14,687 nt of DNA from Myxococcales bacterium (lineage in GTDB: Bacteria; Myxococcota_C; UBA6777), in the NCBI GenBank assembly GCA_027005175.1, contig JALTMC010000532.1, forward strand, positions 1 to 14,687, given 5' to 3'. The notes beneath the pieces were generated by a model. That model saw nothing but the letters and a program-made list of their open reading frames with translations. It did not search any database and was not told where the DNA came from. Shown here one piece after another: positions 1 through 5,436 of this stretch. The position numbers and the translations under genes were made by a program. Position 1 is the stretch's first letter. Each line of letters begins with the position of its first letter.

Positions 1-2
1 GC

Positions 3-80
3 TGTGGCCAACCAGGACAAACCTGCCCAACAGGACTGTCCTGCCGTAGCTTCGGTCAAAACTCCATCTGTGCCCCCTGA
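3..80 (+). CDS. C-terminal end of a Cys-rich protein (partial)
   Basis: Frame 3 is open from the window edge to a TGA at 78-80 and encodes 25 residues with four Cys, including the block CGQPGQTCPTGLSC. The same kind of block occurs near the C terminus of the large Cys-rich protein at 978-3032 (CGTGNTVCKTGLAC), so this is probably the tail of a paralogous secreted Cys-rich protein whose body lies upstream. Frame 1 is open a little longer, to 135, but gives a sequence without any such pattern, and frame 2 stops at 48. The fragment is short, so the call depends on the Cys spacing and the shared TGLxC motif. The function is unknown. Confidence 0.6.
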   Translation, partial: CGQPGQTCPTGLSCRSFGQNSICAP

Positions 81-120
81 GCCCGTGTGGAGAGTTGAGT
101 TGACCTGGAGAACTCGGGCT
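80..120 (+). terminator. Possible weak terminator hairpin after the Cys-rich fragment
   Basis: AGCCCG at 80-85 can pair with CGGGCT at 115-120, and an inner AGTT/AACT pairing is possible. The loop is long and no T tract follows, so it is weak as an intrinsic terminator. The same six-base stem with nearly the same spacing occurs after the second Cys-rich gene (3091-3138), which is the main reason to record it. Confidence 0.3.
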
Positions 121-189
121 ATTCATAGCCGATAACACAGGCAACACAACCAAAGACATGACCCACTCAAAAGCAGCTCTCCTTTTCAC

Positions 190-240
190 ATGAAATGGGG
201 AAGCTGTTTTTCTGCCTTAAAAAGAAAACACCCCATTCAT
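190..240 (+). other. Long imperfect hairpin in a gene-free region
   Basis: ATGAAATGGGG at 190-200 pairs with CCCCATTCAT at 231-240 with one bulged A. Inside it, TGTTTTTCT at 205-213 pairs with AGAAAACA at 223-230 with one bulged T. The loop is about 9 nt (214-222), and 201-204 is unpaired on the 5' side. That gives about 18 base pairs in a 51-nt element. No T tract follows, so it is not a standard terminator. It sits 4 nt before a second hairpin that does look like one. It could stabilise an mRNA 3' end or be part of a small RNA; the function is unknown. Confidence 0.5.
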
Positions 241-244
241 AAGA

Positions 245-291
245 ACCACCGAGCGATGTACACTTTCTGTGTGCAGGCTGGTGGTATTTTT
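245..291 (+). terminator. Intrinsic terminator
   Basis: The stem consists of ACCACC (245-250) with GGTGGT (280-285), AGC (252-254) with GCT (277-279), and GTACAC (258-263) with GTGTGC (269-274) around a TTTCT loop. A286 and five T (287-291) follow directly. This is the best Rho-independent terminator in the window. It probably ends the transcript of the upstream Cys-rich gene, or of a short RNA between 81 and 245, and insulates greA. Confidence 0.6.
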
Positions 292-318
292 CGATGGAGA
301 CATTTTGTGTCAAAGGTG

Positions 319-346
319 TGTGAACAAAGCAAGTAATGGCTACAAT
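319..346 (+). promoter_or_regulatory. Weak candidate promoter for greA
   Basis: TACAAT at 341-346 matches five of six bases of a sigma-70 -10 box. The best spaced -35 (TGTGAA, 319-324, 16-nt spacer) is poor. It lies between the terminator at 245-291 and greA, where a promoter is expected, and would give a leader of about 120 nt. Low confidence. Confidence 0.2.
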
Positions 347-363
347 GGCACCCCCTCACTTTT

Positions 364-425
364 TCAAGCCCTGAGTTTCTGACTTTAGTTTCAATCAGAG
401 TAAAGCCCGAAGCTCAAGGCTTGAG
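364..425 (+). promoter_or_regulatory. greA leader segment with mutually exclusive pairings
   Basis: GGCTTGA at 418-424 can pair with TCAAGCC at 364-370 (7 bp), while its GGCTT core can instead pair with AAGCC at 403-407 (5 bp), and TTGAG at 421-425 can pair with CTCAA at 413-417. These helices share bases, so only one can form at a time. The segment ends 36 nt before the GAGG ribosome-binding site of greA. It could be a folding switch or attenuator, but all the stems are short. Confidence 0.25.
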
Positions 426-474
426 AAGATGGAGAGTCTGCCAACGCCGAAATTCAGAAAGAGGTCCGTATCTA

Positions 475-981
475 ATGGAACGAATACCGATGACCCCCCT
501 CGGTCATGAAAAGCTACAACGTGAACTGTATCAGCTGAAAAATGTGGAGCGCTTCCAAAATATTGCAGATATCGAAGAAGCACTTGGGCATGGGGACCTC
601 AGTGAAAACGCAGAATATCAGTATGCAAAAGAACGTCAGGGGATGATCGCGGCTCAGATCAAACATCTCGAAGATCAGATCGCCCGCGCCGAGGTGATCA
701 ACCCTGCAACCATTACAAGTGAGAAAGTTGTCTTTGGTGCCACAGTAAAAGTGCTTGACCTGGACGAAGACAAAGAACTCACATACACGATTGTCGGCTC
801 TCCTGAAGCCGACAGTCAACTCGGACGCATCTCAGTATTTTCACCCATAGCCCGAGCTCTCATTGGAAAGTACGAGGAAGAAGAAGTCGAAGTGCCAACC
901 CCCCGTGGCCGTCGCACTCTTGAAATTCTCGAAATTCGTTATGAAGCACTTGAGGCTGTAGAAGGAGACGACGCAAAATGA
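475..981 (+). CDS. greA: Transcription elongation factor GreA
   Basis: GreA enters the secondary channel of RNA polymerase and stimulates cleavage of backtracked RNA, rescuing stalled elongation complexes. The 168-residue product has the N-terminal antiparallel coiled coil with the tip motif GDLSENAEY, including D41 and E44, the acidic pair that is catalytic in E. coli GreA. The C-terminal FKBP-like domain carries SPIARALIGK and a TPRGRRTLEILEI strand. It is about 10 residues longer than E. coli GreA, mainly an acidic C-terminal tail. The start chosen is ATG 475 (MERIPMTPLGHEKL), which matches family N termini and follows GAGG at 461-464. A TTG at 421 would add 18 residues unlike GreA. The stop overlaps the next ATG (ATGA at 978-981), so greA and the Cys-rich gene are very likely co-transcribed and translationally coupled. 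Confidence 0.97.
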   Translation: MERIPMTPLGHEKLQRELYQLKNVERFQNIADIEEALGHGDLSENAEYQYAKERQGMIAAQIKHLEDQIARAEVINPATITSEKVVFGATVKVLDLDEDKELTYTIVGSPEADSQLGRISVFSPIARALIGKYEEEEVEVPTPRGRRTLEILEIRYEALEAVEGDDAK

Positions 982-3032
982 TCCGTTCGCTTCGCTGGAC
1001 TCTCGTAACAATGCTACTCGCCTTATTCGCTAGCATCCCTGTGGGATGTGGCTCAGGCGATGAATGTAAGAAGAGTGGTGACTGCAAAAGCAACAAAGAT
1101 GGAAAGAATCGCAGTTTCAAATGCCAGCTTATTGATGGCAAACGAAAATGCGTTCCTGTCAGCAAGGGCAACAGCAATAACTCCACAAGTTGTCCAGATA
1201 CATGTTTCGATAACCTCGATTGTTCGAGTTGTCCTGGTGAGCGCACAACCTGCGTTGATCGAACCTGCACGAAAAAAGGGACTCCTCCTCAGTGTCCCAC
1301 CAAATGCGATACCAATAGCGACTGCTCCAAATGCCCCGACAGCAAGACCTCTTGCGAATCGGGAGCCTGCGTTAAACCTTTGGTGCAGTGCCCATCCAAG
1401 TGCACACAAGACAGTGATTGTGGAAGTTGTGATGGTGGCCGAACCTCCTGTCAAAAAGGCACTTGCGATGTCCCTCCCACTGGTAATTGTCCTGCATCTT
1501 GCACCCAAAGCAAGGAGTGTGCACAATGTGGTGGTGGAAATATCTATTGCGTCCAATCCAAATGTGGAACTCCTCCCGGCTTGTGCCCTCAATCCTGCCA
1601 AACGGAAGGGGATTGCTTTAACTGTCCTGCGGGCCTCACAACCTGTACCAACGGTCGCTGCACAAGCACAGCCCAAACCTGTCCACAGAGTTGCAACTCT
1701 GACACACAATGCACTCCCTGCTCCAACGGACGAACCAAGTGCAACTCGACAACACGCACCTGTACCAACCCCAATGGTAACTGCCCATCAAGCTGTCAAA
1801 ATAGCAGCCAATGCGGCCTTTGCTCAAACGGTCGCACTGCCTGTGTCAACGGGACCTGCCAGAAACAAGCACCACCACAGTGTCCCTCGTCTTGCACACA
1901 AGACAGCCAATGTGCCGTCTGTTCCAACGGTCGAACCTTCTGCATCAACGGTATTTGCGACGTAAAAAACAACACAGGTTGCCCTTCGTCTTGCACAGGA
2001 GATAGCCAATGCGGTCTGTGCCGGGGGGGCCGAACCTCTTGCCAAAACGGTGTCTGTGCTCCACCACCCTGCCCCACCACTTGCAGCGCAAATAGTGATT
2101 GCAACCCCTGCTCCGCAGGTCGCACCGAATGTCGTGGTGGAACATGCCAACAACCTGTTCAACAGTGCCCCAATCAGTGTACACGCACCTCGGAATGCTC
2201 CCAATGTCCCAATGGAAACACCTCTTGCATTGGCGGTCGCTGCACAACTTCCGGTGGAAGCTGTCCAGCCTCCTGTATTTCCAGCCGACAATGCCTGGGT
2301 TGTCCCAGTGGTCGCACCAGTTGTATCCGAGGACGATGCGCCGCAAGCAGCCCAACATGTGCTCAACTCTGTATCAGCAGTGCCCAATGCTCGGGCTGCT
2401 CCGGAGGTCGCACCCAATGCAGCCCCACCCGATTTACTTGTGTCGCACCTCCAACCCCTGCCAAAGCAGGAGAAGCATGCAGCCGAAGCAAACCCTGTAT
2501 CGCAGGACATAGCTGCTTAACCACAGGAGGAAAGTCTTATTGTTTCCAAAGCTGTAGAAGCTCCTCCAACTGTAGCAGCAACACGGATGGTCGCACAACT
2601 TGTGTGCCCTTGATTCGCAGCCCCGCACGAAGCTTCTGTGTTGCAGAGCGCACCAAAGGACAGTCTTGTGGCTTTGGCCTCAACAAACAAGAAGTTTGCA
2701 AACAAGGTCAGACCCCACGCCTCATCTGTTCCAGCACAACAAGCAAATGTGCTGATGCAATTGAGGTTGATTTTGGTAAGCTTTGTGGTACGGGTAACAC
2801 AGTGTGCAAAACAGGCTTGGCCTGTATTCGAACCAACCGCACCGCACAACAAGGTTTCTGCTCCAAAGTGTGTACCAGTAGCGCAAGCTGCCCCTCTGTA
2901 GGTGGAAAGCTCTTTCTTTGCATAAAGGGTGCGACCAGCTATTGCCTACGTCGCTGCACGAGCAACGCCTCCTGCCCCTCTCCCCTCACTTGCGAAAGAG
3001 TGGGAAGCATGCAAGTCTGCGCTACCAAGTAA
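978..3032 (+). CDS. Secreted Cys-rich repeat protein, probable lipoprotein
   Basis: A 684-residue protein of unknown function. Residues 1-23 are a signal peptide ending SIPVGC, so Cys24 may be lipidated; Pro at -3 is unusual for a lipobox. From residue 72 to 488 there are 13 tandem modules of about 32 residues with the spacing C-x3-C-x5-C-x2-C-x6-C-x4-C, typically opening CPxxC and containing GRTxC before the fifth Cys. Modules 6 and 13 have six residues in the last loop instead of four. Residues from about 495 to 684 form a different Cys-rich region with TGLxC blocks, like the fragment at 3-80. The even Cys pattern and export signal suggest disulfide-stabilised extracytoplasmic modules, perhaps a surface stalk or adhesin (inference). 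The start is ATG 978, overlapping the greA stop, with GAAGGAG at 961-967. A G7 run at 2023-2029 lies in module 9. Confidence 0.9.
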   Translation: MIRSLRWTLVTMLLALFASIPVGCGSGDECKKSGDCKSNKDGKNRSFKCQLIDGKRKCVPVSKGNSNNSTSCPDTCFDNLDCSSCPGERTTCVDRTCTKKGTPPQCPTKCDTNSDCSKCPDSKTSCESGACVKPLVQCPSKCTQDSDCGSCDGGRTSCQKGTCDVPPTGNCPASCTQSKECAQCGGGNIYCVQSKCGTPPGLCPQSCQTEGDCFNCPAGLTTCTNGRCTSTAQTCPQSCNSDTQCTPCSNGRTKCNSTTRTCTNPNGNCPSSCQNSSQCGLCSNGRTACVNGTCQKQAPPQCPSSCTQDSQCAVCSNGRTFCINGICDVKNNTGCPSSCTGDSQCGLCRGGRTSCQNGVCAPPPCPTTCSANSDCNPCSAGRTECRGGTCQQPVQQCPNQCTRTSECSQCPNGNTSCIGGRCTTSGGSCPASCISSRQCLGCPSGRTSCIRGRCAASSPTCAQLCISSAQCSGCSGGRTQCSPTRFTCVAPPTPAKAGEACSRSKPCIAGHSCLTTGGKSYCFQSCRSSSNCSSNTDGRTTCVPLIRSPARSFCVAERTKGQSCGFGLNKQEVCKQGQTPRLICSSTTSKCADAIEVDFGKLCGTGNTVCKTGLACIRTNRTAQQGFCSKVCTSSASCPSVGGKLFLCIKGATSYCLRRCTSNASCPSPLTCERVGSMQVCATK
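1191..2441 (+). repeat. Thirteen tandem six-Cys modules within the Cys-rich protein
   Basis: Protein-level repeats of 30-34 residues, read from the translated sequence. Copies are diverged at the DNA level (only short shared stretches such as those encoding NGRT), so the array is old rather than a recent expansion. Features recur seven modules apart: long last loop in 6 and 13, GN instead of GR in 4 and 11, GRC ending in 5 and 12. Confidence 0.9.
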
Positions 3033-3090
3033 GTGCCCACACAGTGTTTGTCCTCTTCATGTTCACTTTCCCCTTGGCCGAAGCCATCGA

Positions 3091-3138
3091 AAAGCCCGTA
3101 TTCCCTCGCCCTCAAAGAGGCTAGGAGCTGCGGGCTTT
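3091..3138 (+). terminator. Probable terminator after the Cys-rich gene
   Basis: AAAGCCCG at 3091-3098 pairs perfectly with CGGGCTTT at 3131-3138, and an inner CCTC-AAA-GAGG hairpin is possible at about 3110-3120. Only TTT follows the GC stem, so efficiency is uncertain. It lies 58 nt after the Cys-rich stop and just before the ribosome-binding site of the next gene, so it likely separates the greA operon from the acyltransferase gene, with some read-through possible. Confidence 0.45.
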
Positions 3139-3159
3139 ACCACAAAGGAGTAAATACAG

Positions 3160-3999
3160 ATGTTCGGAAAGTTATTCCAGCGCAAAGATGGAGAGTCCCT
3201 TGATAATAAGATCTCGGATGGCCGTAGGTTTCTACCCTATGTTCTCGGTCCAGCCACAGACTCCTGGATCTTGTGGGAGGAAAAAGTAAAGATTCAGCCC
3301 GCACTCGACTTCATCGAGAAGTGGAATGAAGAACACCCTGCCGACTTAAAGATCACACTTCACACTGTGTTGCTGCGAGCCTGTGCCAAAGCCTATCCTT
3401 TGAATCCCCGAATGAATCGATTCTTGGCCGGTAACCGATACTATCAACGTGACGGTATTCAGATATCATTCAGCGCCAAAAAAGAATTCTCTGAATCAGG
3501 GGGTCTTTTGATCTTCAAACGACGCTTTGAACCAGACGAATCCTTCGAGAGCATGATTCGCGAACTCAAAGCCATGGTCAACAAAGACCGCAAGGTCAAA
3601 AAAAGTGACCAGGAAAAAGAGACATCAACCATGCTTCGACTCCCCCGCCCCCTCCTAGAGTTGGGTATGGTAGGTGTGCGTGCGCTCGACTATTTCAATG
3701 TCCTCCCTCAATCCTTTATCGAAGGAAACCCCCTGTTTGCCGGGATGTTCATCTCCAACCTCGGCAGCCTCGGTATGGACTCTGGCTGGCACCACCTCTA
3801 CAAATTTGGCAACGTCTCTCTCTTTGGCGTCATGGGCTCTCCCCAAGATGAACCCATCGTTGAAAATGGTGAGGTCGTTGCCAGCAAGATCTGCTCCATC
3901 AAGTGGACCTTTGACGAACGCATCGAAGATGGCATGAACGCCGGTCGTGCCGCAGGTACCGTCACCCGATTTCTGGAAAACCCAGAGACTCTTCTGTAA
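3160..3999 (+). CDS. Stand-alone 2-oxoacid dehydrogenase E2-type acyltransferase domain protein
   Basis: The 279-residue product is a single catalytic-type domain of the 2-oxoacid dehydrogenase E2 / chloramphenicol acetyltransferase fold. It has no lipoyl domain and no peripheral subunit-binding domain, which full E2 proteins carry. Recognisable parts are the trimer-core strands SNLGSLGMDSGWHHL and SLFGVMGSPQDEPIVENGEVV, and the C-terminal active-site strand WTFDERIEDGMNAGRAA. In classical E2 the last motif is DHRxxDG with a catalytic His; here that position is Glu253 (codon 3916-3918), while Asp257 and Gly258 are kept. Classical acyl transfer from a lipoyl arm is therefore doubtful; it may use other chemistry or be non-catalytic. 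The start ATG 3160 has AAAGGAG at 3144-3150 with 9-nt spacing. No E1 or E3 gene is nearby, so it is not part of a visible dehydrogenase operon. Confidence 0.85.
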   Translation: MFGKLFQRKDGESLDNKISDGRRFLPYVLGPATDSWILWEEKVKIQPALDFIEKWNEEHPADLKITLHTVLLRACAKAYPLNPRMNRFLAGNRYYQRDGIQISFSAKKEFSESGGLLIFKRRFEPDESFESMIRELKAMVNKDRKVKKSDQEKETSTMLRLPRPLLELGMVGVRALDYFNVLPQSFIEGNPLFAGMFISNLGSLGMDSGWHHLYKFGNVSLFGVMGSPQDEPIVENGEVVASKICSIKWTFDERIEDGMNAGRAAGTVTRFLENPETLL

Positions 4000-4102
4000 C
4001 TCACCACACCTACAACCAACTCCATTCCTCAGAAGATCTCGTAATAACGTATACCCACACCAACACTGCAAGAAACCCGCTTTAAAGTCAGAAAGGCTCA
4101 CA

Positions 4103-5143
4103 TTGAACTTTCAGTTTGCAAAACTCCCAATCCAAACTACCGATGGTTGGAAGCTTCAGTTGCTTTCTTTTCTTCCAGATGCACCGACATACCCTCAACC
4201 GATCTTGTGCATCCATGGTTTTTCACAAAGCCATCTGACTTGGACAACAGGAAGATTTGCACACCGGTTGGCCGAACAAGGAATTTCAACCTATGTCTTG
4301 GATCTTCGAGGTCATGGTGGCTCTGCGGTATCATGCCAGGAGAAACCATACCCGGACGATATCGCGTACAACTGGGATACATCAGCATTTTTAGAGCGGG
4401 ACATTCCAGCCGCAATGGCCTTGATCCAAAAACGTCACCCTGGGCAAAAGCTGGTTCTGTGTGGGCACTCCTTGGGAGGCATCCTCTCCATCATTACAAC
4501 CCTCCAACGTCAGGGCGAGATCGCAGCTTTAATCCCACTCGCCGCCCCCATCGATGCCCGGCATATGGGCTTGCAACTTCGCTGGACGGGGCGAGCTTTG
4601 TCTAGCATTCACCGACGTTTGCCGGGCGTGAAACGATGGTGGCGCACGATCCCGATGCATCGTTTGTTCCAACTGCTCGATATCGCATATCACGGTACCA
4701 ATCCAGGCCTCTCCACCCTCATCCCTACACTTGTACGACATGACAAACGACAGATCTGGCCTCAGCTCTGGCACCCCGACTTTACATCCAGCAGTAAAGT
4801 GCGAGAAATACTACAAACCTCTTATCCAGAAGCGATGGGGGTCGTTGTAGATATCTTGCGTTGGTCCCTCCGTGGTCAACTCGATATAGGCTCCACACAA
4901 CATGTGAATTACACACCTCACTTCCATAGCATCCATGTGCCAGTGATCGCCGCTTGGGGAGAGCGAGACATACTCGCGCCACCAGCATGCGGGGATGTCT
5001 TCTTCCGAAATATCCGAAGTAAGATTCAACAACGCCTGAGCCTTACAGACACCCGACACATCGACATTGTCGCTGGCCACCCTGCTGAACATGTCATCAA
5101 CGCAATCATACACCTCTTTCACCAGTTAAAAGTCCAACATTAA
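4103..5143 (+). CDS. Alpha/beta hydrolase (serine hydrolase fold)
   Basis: A 346-residue alpha/beta hydrolase, probably a cytoplasmic esterase or lipase-like enzyme of unknown substrate; no signal peptide is seen. The oxyanion-loop motif HGF is at residues 38-40, LDLRGHGGS at 66-74, and the nucleophile elbow GHSLGG at 121-126 with Ser123. Asp289 in WGERDI and His319 in TRHIDIVAG complete a likely triad. The region between about 130 and 280, rich in Trp and Arg, would be the lid/cap. The open frame extends upstream to ATG 3947 inside the acyltransferase gene, but that extra part is low-complexity and out of frame with a real gene. TTG 4103 is preferred because GAAAGG (4091-4096) sits 6 nt before it and family similarity starts just after. 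It follows the acyltransferase gene by 103 nt on the same strand. Confidence 0.85.
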   Translation: MNFQFAKLPIQTTDGWKLQLLSFLPDAPTYPQPILCIHGFSQSHLTWTTGRFAHRLAEQGISTYVLDLRGHGGSAVSCQEKPYPDDIAYNWDTSAFLERDIPAAMALIQKRHPGQKLVLCGHSLGGILSIITTLQRQGEIAALIPLAAPIDARHMGLQLRWTGRALSSIHRRLPGVKRWWRTIPMHRLFQLLDIAYHGTNPGLSTLIPTLVRHDKRQIWPQLWHPDFTSSSKVREILQTSYPEAMGVVVDILRWSLRGQLDIGSTQHVNYTPHFHSIHVPVIAAWGERDILAPPACGDVFFRNIRSKIQQRLSLTDTRHIDIVAGHPAEHVINAIIHLFHQLKVQH

Positions 5144-5181
5144 AAATCCAAACCCAAAAACATCCTTGAACGGAACAGAAA

Positions 5182-5190
5182 CCCCCCCCC
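5182..5190 (+). repeat. C9 homopolymer tract
   Basis: Nine consecutive C, in the gene-free stretch between the hydrolase and rnr. Such tracts are slippage-prone. It is the first of three simple-sequence elements within about 180 nt. Confidence 0.9.
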
Positions 5191-5228
5191 AACTGAACTT
5201 TTGAATGTCGGTACTCGTATATCGCCAC

Positions 5229-5258
5229 GAAAGAAAGAAAAAAGAAAGAAAGAAAGAA
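5229..5258 (+). repeat. Imperfect GAAA tetranucleotide repeat
   Basis: GAAA units begin at 5229, 5233, 5237, 5244, 5248 and 5252, the third extended to GAAAAAA, and the series ends in GAAC at 5256, which is also the start of the 18-bp repeat array. This makes a one-sided purine tract of about 30 nt upstream of rnr. Confidence 0.85.
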
Positions 5259-5363
5259 CACGGAACAAACACTGAACAAGCGCGGAACACTGAACAAGCG
5301 CGGAACACTGAACAAGCGCGGAACACTGAACAAGCGCGGAACACTGAACAATCGCAGAACAGT
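5256..5363 (+). repeat. 18-bp tandem minisatellite upstream of rnr
   Basis: Four perfect copies of GAACAAGCGCGGAACACT lie at 5274-5291, 5292-5309, 5310-5327 and 5328-5345. They are flanked by a degenerate copy before (5256-5273) and one after (5346-5363, three mismatches). Each unit holds GAACA twice. The period is a multiple of three, so it reads through in all frames, but no convincing gene contains it. The array lies between the hydrolase stop and the GTG start of rnr, so copy number could change the rnr leader or promoter spacing. Confidence 0.95.
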
Positions 5364-5373
5364 TGCACGAAAC

Positions 5374-5421
5374 AGGAAGGTTCTATATCTTCCTTGATGA
5401 AGTGGCATTTTTGGTATGCCA
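5374..5421 (+). promoter_or_regulatory. Two small hairpins just before the rnr ribosome-binding site
   Basis: AGGAAG (5374-5379) pairs with CTTCCT (5389-5394). TGGCAT (5403-5408) pairs with ATGCCA (5416-5421) around a 7-nt loop, and the second stem ends immediately before GAAGGA (5423-5428), the likely rnr ribosome-binding site. A structure flush against the site could affect translation of rnr. TATATC at 5384-5389 resembles a -10 box, but no good -35 is seen at the right distance. Confidence 0.4.
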
Positions 5422-5436
5422 TGAAGGACAAATCAA

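Noticed and set aside
158-193. Eleven-codon open frame in the gene-free region
   Set aside because: No convincing ribosome-binding site, and it ends inside the 190-240 hairpin; too short to support.
1048-1965. Long open frame overlapping the Cys-rich gene in another frame, and several antisense frames at 1053-1709 and 1824-2510
   Set aside because: The repetitive, Cys-codon-rich sequence keeps other frames open by periodicity. The 978-3032 frame has the signal peptide, ribosome-binding site and regular modules; the others have none.
3947-4102. Upstream extension of the hydrolase gene to an ATG at 3947
   Set aside because: It overlaps the end of the acyltransferase gene, is low-complexity, and a TTG with a good ribosome-binding site lies at 4103.
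5256-5363. CRISPR-like look of the 18-bp repeats
   Set aside because: The units are directly adjacent with no spacers, and no cas gene is present.
5106-5431. Two minus-strand open frames with repeated SVPRLF-type or FRACSV-type units
   Set aside because: They are simply the other strand of the minisatellite, which stays open because its period is 18 bp.
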